In this document: positions 41,257 through 50,336 of the stretch, in pieces
Position numbering within the stretch: the stretch's first letter is position 1
How the letters are laid out: the number at the start of each line of letters is the position of its first letter
Assembly (NCBI GenBank): GCA_045599345.1
Contig: JAZRVV010000012.1
Location: forward strand, 186,001 to 250,000
Source of the DNA: UBA1227 sp045599345
GTDB taxonomy: Bacteria; Bacillota; Clostridia; Oscillospirales; Acutalibacteraceae
Length of the DNA: 64,000 nt
Direction: 5' to 3'
Program-made: the position numbers and the translations under genes
Notes under the pieces: model-generated
Database searches by the model: none
Told to the model about the DNA's origin: nothing
What the model saw: only the letters and a program-made list of their open reading frames with translations

Positions 41257-42591
41257 TTGCAAATACCAACTTATGCAAAACACGCAATGGACCTGCTAGA
41301 GACAGCGGGCTTTGAATGTTATGCGGTTGGTGGATGTGTGCGTGATTCGCTCCTTGGCAAAGAACCAAATGATTGGGATATAACAACCATTGCTTTACCA
41401 GATGAGACTGAAAAGGTCTTTGCTGAATACAGGGTAATTGAGACGGGAATTAAGCACGGTACGATTACTGTACTTGTTGACGAGAAACCGCTTGAGATAA
41501 CGACATACAGAATAGATGGCGAGTATTTAGACAATAGGCATCCTAGCGGTGTCACTTTTACAAGAAACCTCCATGAGGATTTAGCTCGTCGTGATTTTAC
41601 AATAAATGCTCTGGCTATTTCGCGAGATGGTAAACTCATTGATGAGTTTGATGGTAGAGCAGACCTAGAGCACCGTGTTATAAGATGCGTAGGTGACCCG
41701 GATAAGCGGTTTAACGAAGACGCACTTCGTATAATGCGTGCGCTTCGTTTTAGTGCAACTCTTGATTTTGATATTGATGAGAGAACAAGCGAGAGCATAT
41801 TGAGAAACCGCGAACTACTTCGCAACATAGCAGCGGAGCGGGTAACGGAAGAATTCTTAAAACTGCTCTGTGGAGCGGGTTCAAGGGTTATTGATATATT
41901 GCTGAAATACCGCGATGTATTTGCGGTTATTATTCCAGAACTTGAACCTTGCTTTGATTTTGATCAGCATAACAAACATCACATATACGACGTGTATGAG
42001 CACATAGTTCGTTCTGTAGGCGATGCAGAACCGCTGCCCGATGTGCGCTTTGCTATGCTCCTTCATGACATAGGTAAGCCACAGTGCTTCACCATTGGTC
42101 AAGATGGCACTGGCCACTTTTACAGTCATGCTGACATAAGCGCAGACATTGCAGCTGGTATTTTAAAGAGGTTCAAAGTATCAAACGAGTTTTATGACTC
42201 GGTTTGGAACCTTGTTAAATATCACTACTATCCAATTGAACCAAATCTTAGATCAGTCCGCAAAAGGCTAGGCAAGTTTGGTCCAGAGCTTTTTGAAAAG
42301 CTCCTGATGGTTAAACTTGCTGACAACAACACTCATAATATGGAAACTGGAGACTTCTCTGGTGAGATTTATGAGATAAGGGCGCTTATCCCGGAGGCTA
42401 TGACTCAGTGCTTTAGCATCAAGGATTTGGCCATAAGTGGAAATGATTTAATTGAACTTGGAATTGAAAAAGGCCCAAGGATAGGCGAAATATTAAATTT
42501 GCTTTTAGAGGAAGTAATGGATGAAAAACTTCCGAACGAACATGAAAAATTAATTGAAAGGGTGAAGGTACTTGGAACAAGCAAAGCTTGA
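41257..42591 (+). CDS. cca: CCA-adding tRNA nucleotidyltransferase with HD domain
   Basis: About 444 residues. The nucleotidyltransferase head has GGCVRDSLLGKEPNDWDI (catalytic Asp pair DWD) and RRDFTINALA; an RNA-binding central part and an HD phosphohydrolase domain (LLHDIGKP, about 270) follow. It repairs or adds the 3' CCA of tRNAs. The TTG at 41257 is preferred since AAGGGG lies about 8 bp upstream; the in-frame GTG at 41248 overlaps that site. Confidence 0.9.
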   Translation: MQIPTYAKHAMDLLETAGFECYAVGGCVRDSLLGKEPNDWDITTIALPDETEKVFAEYRVIETGIKHGTITVLVDEKPLEITTYRIDGEYLDNRHPSGVTFTRNLHEDLARRDFTINALAISRDGKLIDEFDGRADLEHRVIRCVGDPDKRFNEDALRIMRALRFSATLDFDIDERTSESILRNRELLRNIAAERVTEEFLKLLCGAGSRVIDILLKYRDVFAVIIPELEPCFDFDQHNKHHIYDVYEHIVRSVGDAEPLPDVRFAMLLHDIGKPQCFTIGQDGTGHFYSHADISADIAAGILKRFKVSNEFYDSVWNLVKYHYYPIEPNLRSVRKRLGKFGPELFEKLLMVKLADNNTHNMETGDFSGEIYEIRALIPEAMTQCFSIKDLAISGNDLIELGIEKGPRIGEILNLLLEEVMDEKLPNEHEKLIERVKVLGTSKA

Positions 42592-42790
42592 TAGAATCAA
42601 TGAACTTTACCACAAATCAAAGACGGCAGATGGTTTGACTCCAGAGGAACTAGATGAGCAAGCAATCCTTCGCCGTGAATATATCGACTCATACAAGCGT
42701 AGCCTTGTAGGTCAGCTTGAAAACACCTATATTGTTGAGCCAGATGGCTCCAAGACCAAGGTAACTCGAAAGGGTAAAACTGATGACTAA
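42572..42790 (+). CDS. DUF896 family small protein (YnzC-like)
   Basis: A 72-residue protein: INELYHKSKTADGLTPEEL and the RREYIDSYKRSLVGQLE helix are the DUF896 signature. The family folds as a helical hairpin and has been linked to the SOS response in Bacillus (YneB-YnzC), but no activity is established. TTG start with AAGGGTGAAGG upstream; it overlaps cca by 20 bp and miaA by 8 bp. Confidence 0.85.
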   Translation: MEQAKLDRINELYHKSKTADGLTPEELDEQAILRREYIDSYKRSLVGQLENTYIVEPDGSKTKVTRKGKTDD

Positions 42791-43736
42791 AATTCCTATT
42801 ATTGCAATTGTAGGCCCAACAGCATCAGGCAAGACTGCCCTTGCTGTAAAGCTCGCAAAGCATTTTGATGCAGAGGTCTTGTCCTTTGATTCAATGCAAC
42901 TTTACGAGGGTATGGATATTGCGACAGCAAAGCCTACAATTGAGGAAATGCAGGGCGTCCCACATCATATGATTGGCTGTGTGCCACGTGACGAAGTGTT
43001 TAGCGTGGCCAAGTATAAGGACGCTGCAACAAAAATAATAGATGACATAGTATCACGTGGCAAACACGTTGTTATGGTGGGTGGCACTGGACTCTATCTC
43101 GACACTTTAATGGAAAATGTCGAATTTTTGGAGGACAGTGACAAGGACGGTGAGAAACGTCTAGAGGTTCGTGCCAAGCTAGAGGCGGAACTTTTGGAGT
43201 ATGGCCCAGCATATATGCATGGCATACTTGCTGGCATTGATCCAAAGACTGCGGATGCTCTTCATCCTAACAATACTGGACGTGTGCTCCGCGCACTTGA
43301 AATTTATTACACCACTGGCAAGACTATGTCTTATCAAGTTGAGCATTCAAAGCTCACTGCCAGCCGTTATGCGCCGATTTATATCGGACTTAATGCAAGC
43401 GATAGGCAGTACCTTTATGACCGCATAAATATGCGTGTCGATATGATGCTTGACGGCGGTCTTTTAAACGAGGTCGAGGCTTTTGTCGCAGAGCCAGACG
43501 GCGCAACAGCTCGCCAGGCAATAGGCCTCAAGGAGCTTGCGCCATATGTTCGCGGTGAGGACGACCTTGTTACGTGCGTCGACCGCCTAAAGCAAGAGAC
43601 GCGTCGCTACGCGAAGCGCCAACTTACATGGTTTAGAAGGAATAAAGCTGTTCACTGGCTTATGATTGATGAGATGACAGAGGATGAAATCTTTGAAACT
43701 GCAGTGAAAATAATTGACGAGGAGGAGAGGACTTGA
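42783..43736 (+). CDS. miaA: tRNA dimethylallyltransferase
   Basis: A 317-residue enzyme adding a dimethylallyl group to A37 of tRNAs reading UNN codons. P-loop GPTASGKTA (about 11-19), DSMQLYEGMDIATAKPT, GGTGLYLDTL and the ARRQAIGLKEL-like stretch are intact. Coupled by overlap to the genes on both sides. Confidence 0.95.
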   Translation: MTKIPIIAIVGPTASGKTALAVKLAKHFDAEVLSFDSMQLYEGMDIATAKPTIEEMQGVPHHMIGCVPRDEVFSVAKYKDAATKIIDDIVSRGKHVVMVGGTGLYLDTLMENVEFLEDSDKDGEKRLEVRAKLEAELLEYGPAYMHGILAGIDPKTADALHPNNTGRVLRALEIYYTTGKTMSYQVEHSKLTASRYAPIYIGLNASDRQYLYDRINMRVDMMLDGGLLNEVEAFVAEPDGATARQAIGLKELAPYVRGEDDLVTCVDRLKQETRRYAKRQLTWFRRNKAVHWLMIDEMTEDEIFETAVKIIDEEERT

Positions 43737-44965
43737 GCGAAGCGCAGAAGAAAAAACTTCAAAAATATGGCGTAATAGCAGTATCAATATTGCTGATTGC
43801 CTATATCGTTTATCAAGCTTATATGATGGCTTATAATCCAGTTGAAACTGAGCTTGCCTATGAGTACACGATTGAAGACACAATGGAAGCAGAAGTCTTC
43901 GTTGCTCGTTCCGAATCCTACATAAATAATTCGAAAAAAGGTACGATAATTTCAGCTGTAGAGGATGGCTCTAGAGTTGCCAAGAACCAGCCAGTTGCAT
44001 ACGTCTTTTCTGATACGGCAGCTGCGGACACATTTACAGAACTTCGTGATCTTGAAAAGCAAATAGAACGCTATAAGGTTCTTGCAAATCAGTCTGATAA
44101 TTATATTTTTGATGTAGCGGACCTTGATGTGTATATCGATCAAGAGGCTATAAAGCTCGTAGATTTAGTAAATGAACGTCATTTAACCCTGCTTGATGAG
44201 ACTATAAATGACTTTAGAAACCAAGTGGTTACAAAGCAAATCTCAACTGGTAGCAAATTGGATTTTGAATCGCGTCTTGCAAGCTTGCAAGTCAAGTATG
44301 ACACGCTTTCAAAAAAGAGTACAAAGCATACGGATGTTGTCTCAAAGAACTCTGGATACTACATTGGTTATACCGATGGATATGAAAATGTGATTGATTG
44401 TAAAGAAATCTCAAAAATCAGCATTGATGATATTCGCCAAGCTTTTAAGGCTGAACCAAAAACTGTTCCAAACGGTGTTATAGGAAAGGTTGTCACAGAC
44501 TTTACGTGGTATTTTTTGACCGTACTTGAGTCGGACAAAGTTGCTTCTCTTTCAGTTGGCAGTACGGTAACAGTTGTGCTTCCATTCTCATCTATCAACA
44601 CAGTTGGAGCGAAAGTTTATGCTATAAATGAGAACAAAGAAACAGGAGAAGTTGCTCTTGTGCTCTCATGCAATATTATGAATCCAGCAGCGGTGGCTCT
44701 AAGGCATGAGAATGCCCAAATTGTAAAGGCATCCTACACTGGAATTAAGGTCCCTTCATCTGCAATTAGAGTTAACAAAGATGGAGAAAAAGGTGTCTAT
44801 GTTTTGAGCGGTAATTTGGCGCTGTTCAAAAAGATTAACATAGTCTATACAGAGGATGATTACATTCTAAGTAAGGCTGAGGATGGCGCAGATGGCTACG
44901 TTTCCCTCTATGACAATATAATCACGGGAGGTAAGGATCTCTATGATGGAAAAGTCATTAAGTGA
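43733..44965 (+). CDS. HlyD-like membrane fusion protein homologue
   Basis: A 410-residue protein with one N-terminal membrane helix (about 13-32) and an extracytoplasmic part. A biotinyl-lipoyl-like beta segment (KGTIISAVEDGSRVAKNQPVAYVFS) flanks a coiled-coil hairpin, and barrel-like strands follow, which is the adaptor build of HlyD/MacA proteins. No transporter gene is adjacent, so its partner is unknown. TTG start with GAGGAGAGG; it overlaps miaA by 4 bp. Confidence 0.72.
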   Translation: MSEAQKKKLQKYGVIAVSILLIAYIVYQAYMMAYNPVETELAYEYTIEDTMEAEVFVARSESYINNSKKGTIISAVEDGSRVAKNQPVAYVFSDTAAADTFTELRDLEKQIERYKVLANQSDNYIFDVADLDVYIDQEAIKLVDLVNERHLTLLDETINDFRNQVVTKQISTGSKLDFESRLASLQVKYDTLSKKSTKHTDVVSKNSGYYIGYTDGYENVIDCKEISKISIDDIRQAFKAEPKTVPNGVIGKVVTDFTWYFLTVLESDKVASLSVGSTVTVVLPFSSINTVGAKVYAINENKETGEVALVLSCNIMNPAAVALRHENAQIVKASYTGIKVPSSAIRVNKDGEKGVYVLSGNLALFKKINIVYTEDDYILSKAEDGADGYVSLYDNIITGGKDLYDGKVIK

Positions 44966-45686
44966 GCTTGAACAGTATAGGGCTCAAAGATGCCATGATA
45001 TCGAGGAAAACTATAAACAAATTCTTGAGAATATCGCGCGGGCAGAATCCGCTCGAGGAGTGGATGAGGGCTCGGTAAAATTTATGGCTGTTACTAAGAC
45101 AGTAGAGCCATATTTCATCAATCACGCACTGTCGTTAGGTGTCGATTTAATAGGCGAAAACAGAGTTCAGGAACTCATGGGAAAGAAGCCGGAGTTGAAT
45201 CTTGATGGAGTGGATGTTCACCTTATAGGACACCTTCAAACCAATAAGGTCAAGCAGGTTGTAGGTGAGGTCTCAACAATCCAATCAGTGGATAGCGTAA
45301 AGGTTGCAAAAGAGATTTCTAAGGTCTCGGAAGCCAAGGGGATTACAACCAATGTTTTGGTTGAAGTTAACATAGGAGAAGAGGAGTCCAAAAGCGGACT
45401 TGAAACAAATTTACTCCTTGAAACTTGCCATGAAATTGCTGAACTTCCAAACATAAAAGTTGAGGGCTTGATGGCTATTCCACCGATATGTGAAGAAAGT
45501 GCAAAAGTACGTGATTTTTTTGCGCAAATGTATAAACTATTTATTGACATATATAGTAAAAATATAGATAATATAAATATGCATACACTATCTATGGGAA
45601 TGTCGTCCGATTATGAGGAGGCAATCCTTGAGGGAGCAAATCTAGTAAGGGTAGGCTCCAATCTTTTTGGAGCACGAATATATTAA
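44946..45686 (+). CDS. YggS-family PLP homeostasis protein
   Basis: About 246 residues; an ATG at 44943 is equally possible. A single-domain TIM-barrel PLP protein: FMAVTKTV carries the PLP Lys, with LIGENRVQE, HLIGHLQTNK and LSMGMSSDYEEAI. It binds PLP without a known reaction and balances vitamin B6 and amino-acid pools. It stands directly before sepF, as in many Firmicutes. Confidence 0.92.
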   Translation: MEKSLSELEQYRAQRCHDIEENYKQILENIARAESARGVDEGSVKFMAVTKTVEPYFINHALSLGVDLIGENRVQELMGKKPELNLDGVDVHLIGHLQTNKVKQVVGEVSTIQSVDSVKVAKEISKVSEAKGITTNVLVEVNIGEEESKSGLETNLLLETCHEIAELPNIKVEGLMAIPPICEESAKVRDFFAQMYKLFIDIYSKNIDNINMHTLSMGMSSDYEEAILEGANLVRVGSNLFGARIY

Positions 45687-45701
45687 CCGGAGGTTCTACT
45701 A

Positions 45702-46184
45702 ATGGGAAATTTTATCGATAATATTAAAAAGATCACAGGTTTTGAACCAGAGGACGAGTACAACGAAGACATGGACGATTACGAGGGCTATGAGGATGAG
45801 GACTATGCTCCTGCACGTGGCGCTTATCAAGAGCCAGACTATCAGGCTCCATCTCCTCGTGGAAAGAGCAATGCAAATGTTGTTCCTATGTCACCAAGCA
45901 AGGCTATGCTCCAGGTAGTTCTTGCAAAGCCAGAGCGTTTTGATGACGCTTCTGCTATTGCTGACCATCTCAACGAGAAGAGAACAGTAGTTCTTAATCT
46001 TGAGTCAGCAAACCGTGACGTAGCTCGCAGACTTATTGACTTCCTTTCTGGCGTTGCTTATGCAAATGGTGGCCAGCTTAAGCGTGTTGCTAACAGCACA
46101 TTCATTATCACACCATTCAACGTAAGCATTACTGGTGATTTACTTGAAGAACTTGAAAATAGTGGCATGTTCTTCCAGTCATAA
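45702..46184 (+). CDS. sepF: Cell division protein SepF
   Basis: A 160-residue protein: an N-terminal amphipathic helix (NFIDNIKKITGF), an acidic disordered linker with a Tyr-rich patch (about 18-55) and the conserved C-terminal domain (KPERFDDASAIADHLNEKRTVVLNLE, then DFLSGVAYANGGQLKRV). It bundles and membrane-tethers FtsZ filaments. ACCGGAGG precedes the ATG. Confidence 0.95.
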   Translation: MGNFIDNIKKITGFEPEDEYNEDMDDYEGYEDEDYAPARGAYQEPDYQAPSPRGKSNANVVPMSPSKAMLQVVLAKPERFDDASAIADHLNEKRTVVLNLESANRDVARRLIDFLSGVAYANGGQLKRVANSTFIITPFNVSITGDLLEELENSGMFFQS

Positions 46185-46193
46185 TGACTTTAA

Positions 46194-46220
46194 CGGGCAC
46201 ACCCTTTTCGGCGTGCCCTT
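46194..46220 (+). terminator. Weak hairpin between sepF and divIVA
   Basis: A 6-bp GC stem (GGGCAC / GTGCCC) with a 12-nt loop and a short T-rich tail. It could be a partial terminator or attenuator lowering transcription into divIVA. Confidence 0.45.
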
Positions 46221-46245
46221 ACTTTAAATTTTAGGAGTGATTATT

Positions 46246-47148
46246 TTGCTTACACCAAAACAACTCAGCACACATGAATTTCAGTTAGCTGGTCGAAACG
46301 CATATAAGGCATCAGATGTTGATGAGTTCCTTGATGAAGTAACTGAATCATATGAGCAGATGTTCCGAGAGAACGGAGAACTTGTTAAAAAACTCAACCT
46401 TGTAGCTGACAAGCTTCAGCAGTACAAGGCAGATGAGGACAATATTAGAAATGCTTTGTTGACTGCTGAGAGAATGAAGGAGTCAATTGTTCAGGAAGCA
46501 GAAGAAAGCGTTAAGTCCAAGGTCGCAGAAGGCGACGAAAAGGCTGCTGAAATCATTGCTGAGGCAAATGAAAAGGCAGAGGAGATTTTAAAACTCGCTC
46601 AGGCTAATGCTACAAAGCTTCTTGCAAAGGCACAGGAACTCTATGACGATCAGGTAAGTTCTATTAAGGACGAGGCTGAAAAGGAAGAGGCTCACCTCCT
46701 CAAGATTAAGGAAGAGTCTGCCAAGGTTCGTGCTGATCTTATCGATTCTTATCAGAAGCAAATTAGCATTCTTGAATTTACACCAGACTTCTCTGAGGAA
46801 GTAAAACTTGCTCGTCAGAAGAAGCTTGATGAAATAGAGGAGAAGGTAGAAGAAATTACTGAAGAAGTAGTTGAAGAAACCGAAGAACCAGCAGAGGACT
46901 TCTCTGATTTAATCCCAGAGGATGAAGAACCAGAAGTAGAAGTTGAAATCGAATACGCCGATGACGAAGAAGACGAAGAAGACGTCGAAGAGGACGAATT
47001 CGAAGAAGAAGAGGATGAAGAGGACGAAGCAGACGTAGACGAGTACCTCGAGGATGACGATGAGGAATTCGAAGATATCGATTCTGGCAAAGACCTTTTC
47101 TCAGATGACGAAGAAGATGAGGATGACGACGAGATTTCTCTCTTCTAA
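46246..47148 (+). CDS. divIVA: DivIVA-domain protein with long acidic tail
   Basis: About 300 residues from the TTG at 46246, chosen because AGGAG lies 8 bp upstream and it gives the family start MLTPKQLSTHEF. The N-terminal lipid-binding motif (ASDVDEFLDEV) and the coiled coil (to about 190) are typical and should target curved membrane at poles and septa. The last 100 residues are almost entirely Asp/Glu with scattered Val/Ile and end DDDEISLF; this is not part of the family core. The order sepF-divIVA-lspA-rluD is standard for Firmicutes. Confidence 0.9.
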   Translation: MLTPKQLSTHEFQLAGRNAYKASDVDEFLDEVTESYEQMFRENGELVKKLNLVADKLQQYKADEDNIRNALLTAERMKESIVQEAEESVKSKVAEGDEKAAEIIAEANEKAEEILKLAQANATKLLAKAQELYDDQVSSIKDEAEKEEAHLLKIKEESAKVRADLIDSYQKQISILEFTPDFSEEVKLARQKKLDEIEEKVEEITEEVVEETEEPAEDFSDLIPEDEEPEVEVEIEYADDEEDEEDVEEDEFEEEEDEEDEADVDEYLEDDDEEFEDIDSGKDLFSDDEEDEDDDEISLF

Positions 47149-47162
47149 GAAATGAGGCATAT

Positions 47163-47624
47163 ATGCTTATTACCATAACAATCGTTATGGTTGCCTTACT
47201 TGTTGGTCTTGATCAACTAATAAAATACTTGGTAATAACCAATGTGAAACCAGTAGATGCTGTTCCTGTTTTAGACAACATATTGCAATTTAGATATGTT
47301 GAAAATACGGGTGCAGCATTTAGCATCCTTAGTGAAAAAACTTGGTTACTCTCTCTAATAACAGGAGTGCTCATTGTTGGTGCTCTTCTCTACCTTTTTA
47401 TCAAGAAGCCAAAGAGCAAACTTGAATGTGCATCAATTATCCTTGTGGTAAGTGGCGGACTTGGCAACTTGATTGATAGGTTATTTAGAGGCTATGTGGT
47501 TGATTTCATTGAGTATCTTTTTATGGAATACGCAGTGTACAACTTCGCTGACATATTGGTTACTATTGGTGCGATATTACTTGTAATCTCCATATTCTTG
47601 GACAAAGGTGAAACGGATGCATAA
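47163..47624 (+). CDS. lspA: Lipoprotein signal peptidase (signal peptidase II)
   Basis: A 153-residue four-helix membrane aspartyl protease. The motifs ENTGAAFS, GGLGNLIDRL and VVDFI with YNFADI supply the two catalytic aspartates. It processes lipoproteins such as the NagZ-like protein and the amino-acid binding protein in this window. Confidence 0.95.
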   Translation: MLITITIVMVALLVGLDQLIKYLVITNVKPVDAVPVLDNILQFRYVENTGAAFSILSEKTWLLSLITGVLIVGALLYLFIKKPKSKLECASIILVVSGGLGNLIDRLFRGYVVDFIEYLFMEYAVYNFADILVTIGAILLVISIFLDKGETDA

Positions 47625-48543
47625 CGACGTTGTAACGTTTATAGTAGAGGATGAGCAAAAGGGCGAACGTATTGATACGGTCGTGTCACTTTATGATGCT
47701 GATATTACGCGTTCAGCTGCTCAAAAGCTCATCGCAAATGGCGATGTAGTCGTAAACGATGAAACCGTTTCTAAAAACTACAAGTGCAAGTCCGGAGATA
47801 TCATTAAGGTGACCATACCAGAACCGGTTTTACTTGATATAAAACCAGAAAATATTCCACTTGATATTGTCTATGAGGATGACGACCTGCTTGTTGTAAA
47901 CAAGCCAAAGGGCATGGTGGTGCATCCGGCGCCAGGAAACGCCGATGGCACGCTCGTAAATGCTCTTATGTTTCACTGCTCGGACTCGCTGTCTGGCATT
48001 AACGGCGTCATCAGACCAGGCATAGTCCACCGTATCGACAAAGATACGAGCGGACTACTCATTGTCGCCAAAAATGACGCCGCACACCTGCACCTTGCCG
48101 AGCAGATAAAAGAGCATTCCTTCACGCGCCGCTATCGCGCCGTGGTGCACGGTAATATCAAGGACGATGAGGGCACAGTGGATGCGCCAATAGGTCGCAG
48201 TCAGAAAGACCGTAAAAAAATGGCTGTCACAACGGAAAATTCAAGAAACGCTGTAACGCACTACAAGGTGCTTGAGCGTTTTGGTAGCTTTACTTATATA
48301 GAGTGCCAGCTCGAGACTGGGCGCACTCATCAAATTAGAGTTCATATGGCATACAAGGGACATCCAGTTGCTGGTGACCCTGTCTATGGACCACGAAACA
48401 CACCTACGGAAATGAATGGGCAGTGTTTGCACGCTGGGCTCATTGGATTTATACATCCAAGAACAGGGGAGTATCTTCAGTTTGAAGCACCCCTACCTGA
48501 TTATTTCGAAAAATTTTTAAGGAAATTGAGGGATAAACAATGA
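47617..48543 (+). CDS. rluD: RluD-type 23S rRNA pseudouridine synthase
   Basis: A 308-residue protein with an N-terminal S4 domain (about 12-80) and the RluA catalytic domain; HRIDKDTSGLL holds the catalytic Asp. The start at 47617 is favoured by AAAGGTG 7 bp upstream over the GTG at 47608. It overlaps lspA by 8 bp. The exact uridine targets cannot be told from sequence. Confidence 0.9.
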   Translation: MHNDVVTFIVEDEQKGERIDTVVSLYDADITRSAAQKLIANGDVVVNDETVSKNYKCKSGDIIKVTIPEPVLLDIKPENIPLDIVYEDDDLLVVNKPKGMVVHPAPGNADGTLVNALMFHCSDSLSGINGVIRPGIVHRIDKDTSGLLIVAKNDAAHLHLAEQIKEHSFTRRYRAVVHGNIKDDEGTVDAPIGRSQKDRKKMAVTTENSRNAVTHYKVLERFGSFTYIECQLETGRTHQIRVHMAYKGHPVAGDPVYGPRNTPTEMNGQCLHAGLIGFIHPRTGEYLQFEAPLPDYFEKFLRKLRDKQ

Positions 48544-49367
48544 ATGCAGAACTCAAGGCAAAACTCCAAAAAGATGCAACTAGAGTTCGCATGAGTGTTA
48601 TCGAAGGCACTTTCAATGCGAAGTCTGGCCATCCGGGTGGATCACTCTCTGTTTCAGATTTGATGACATATCTCTATATGTACAAATTGAACGTTGATCC
48701 ACAGAACCCACAGTGGGAGGACAGGGACCGTTTCGTTCTCTCTAAGGGTCACACAGCACCTGCACTTTATGGCGCACTTGCACTCCGTGGTTTCTTTGAT
48801 GAAGAAGAAATCAAAACACTCAGAAAGCCTGGCTCACGCCTTCAGGGTCACCCATCTATGCATATGACTCCTGGCGTTGATATGAGCACAGGTTCACTTG
48901 GTCAGGGTATATCTGTAGCAGTAGGTATGGCTCTTGGTGCAAAAATCAAGAATAAGTCATATCATGTTTACACAATCCTTGGCGACGGTGAAATCGAAGA
49001 GGGTCAGGTTTGGGAAGCAGCAATGTTTGCTGGTGCCAAGAAACTTGATAACCTTGTTGTTGTAGTTGATAACAACAACCTTCAGATTGATGGTACAATC
49101 GAAGAAGTAAACTCACCATATCCAATTGATGAGAAGTTTAAAGCTTTCGGCTTTAACGTAATTAACATCGATGGTCATGACTTTGACCAGATTGATGATG
49201 CATTTACTGCAGCAGAAAACTTTAAGGGCGCTCCTACTGCTATTATTGCAAAGACAGTTAAGGGCAAGGGCGTTTCATTCATGGAAAATCAAGTAGGCTG
49301 GCATGGTAAGGCTCCAGACGCTGACCAGTATGCTCAGGCTATGGCAGAACTTAAGGAGGCACTCTAA
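48540..49367 (+). CDS. Transketolase, N-terminal (thiamine diphosphate-binding) subunit
   Basis: A 275-residue protein with the ThDP motif GDGEIEEGQVWEA...NNLQIDG (about 150-185) and the substrate His in GHPG and KGHTAPALY. In this lineage transketolase is split into two chains, this one carrying the Pyr-phosphate-binding half. Acts in the non-oxidative pentose phosphate pathway and supplies erythrose 4-phosphate for the aromatic genes nearby. The partner starts 1 bp downstream. Confidence 0.93.
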   Translation: MNAELKAKLQKDATRVRMSVIEGTFNAKSGHPGGSLSVSDLMTYLYMYKLNVDPQNPQWEDRDRFVLSKGHTAPALYGALALRGFFDEEEIKTLRKPGSRLQGHPSMHMTPGVDMSTGSLGQGISVAVGMALGAKIKNKSYHVYTILGDGEIEEGQVWEAAMFAGAKKLDNLVVVVDNNNLQIDGTIEEVNSPYPIDEKFKAFGFNVINIDGHDFDQIDDAFTAAENFKGAPTAIIAKTVKGKGVSFMENQVGWHGKAPDADQYAQAMAELKEAL

Positions 49368-49368
49368 T

Positions 49369-50319
49369 ATGGCAGATGTAATTAAAAAAGCTACTAGAGA
49401 TGGCTACGGCGAAGGCCTCTTAGCTCTTGGTGAAAAGGACGCAAATGTTATCGTTATGGATGCTGACCTTGCAGGCGCTACAAAGACAGGCGTTTTCAAG
49501 AAGGCTTTCCCAGACAGATTCTATAACGCAGGTATCGCAGAAGGTAACTTGATTGGTGTTGCTGCTGGTCTTTCACTTTCTGGCATCACTGTATATGCAA
49601 GCTCATTCGCTATGTTTGCAGCAGGCCGTGCATTTGAGCAGATTAGAAACTCAATCGGCTATCCACATTTAAACGTTAAAATCTGTGCTACACACGCAGG
49701 TATCTCTGTTGGTGAAGACGGTGCTTCTCACCAGTGCAACGAGGATATTGCTCTTATGAGAACAATTCCTGGTATGACAATCATCAACCCAGCTGACGCT
49801 GTTGAGGCAAAGGCAGCTGTACTTGCAGTAGCTGATTTTGAGGGTCCAGTATACATGCGCTTCGGTCGTTTGGCAGTGCCAGTAATCAACGACGAAGCAA
49901 CATACAAGTTCGAGATAGGCAAGGGAATTACACTCACAGAGGGTAACGACGTTGCTATCATCGCTACTGGCCTTATGGTTAACGAGGCAATGATTGCTGC
50001 CGAGACATTAAAGGCAGAGGGTATCAATGCACGTGTAATCAACATCCACACAATCAAGCCACTTGATGAGGAAATCGTTATCAAGGCTGCAAAGGAATGT
50101 GGATGCGTTGTAACAGCTGAGGAACACAGCATCATCGGCGGTCTTGGTGGAGCAGTTGCTGAAGTACTTTCAGAGCAGTGCCCAACACCAATTAAGCGCG
50201 TAGGCGTTAAGGACACATTCGGTGGTTCAGGTCCAGCAGTTGAAATGCTTAAGATTTATGGTCTTGATGCAGAGCACATCGTTGCTGCTGCAAAAGAGGC
50301 TATTGCTCTTAAAAAATAA
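49369..50319 (+). CDS. Transketolase, C-terminal subunit
   Basis: A 316-residue protein covering the Pyr and C-terminal domains: DADLAGATKTG, AEGNLIGVAAGLSLSG (with the cofactor-activating Glu) and THAGISVGEDGASHQ. ATG at 49369 with AAGGAGG inside the end of the upstream gene; an in-frame extension to 49303 would overlap without a ribosome site. Confidence 0.93.
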   Translation: MADVIKKATRDGYGEGLLALGEKDANVIVMDADLAGATKTGVFKKAFPDRFYNAGIAEGNLIGVAAGLSLSGITVYASSFAMFAAGRAFEQIRNSIGYPHLNVKICATHAGISVGEDGASHQCNEDIALMRTIPGMTIINPADAVEAKAAVLAVADFEGPVYMRFGRLAVPVINDEATYKFEIGKGITLTEGNDVAIIATGLMVNEAMIAAETLKAEGINARVINIHTIKPLDEEIVIKAAKECGCVVTAEEHSIIGGLGGAVAEVLSEQCPTPIKRVGVKDTFGGSGPAVEMLKIYGLDAEHIVAAAKEAIALKK

Positions 50320-50336
50320 TTGAAGGATAAGGCTCA

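Noticed and set aside
46815..47176. Open frames opposite the divIVA tail, coding for Ser-rich or Arg-rich peptides
   Set aside because: They mirror the Glu/Asp codons of the tail and lack ribosome sites.
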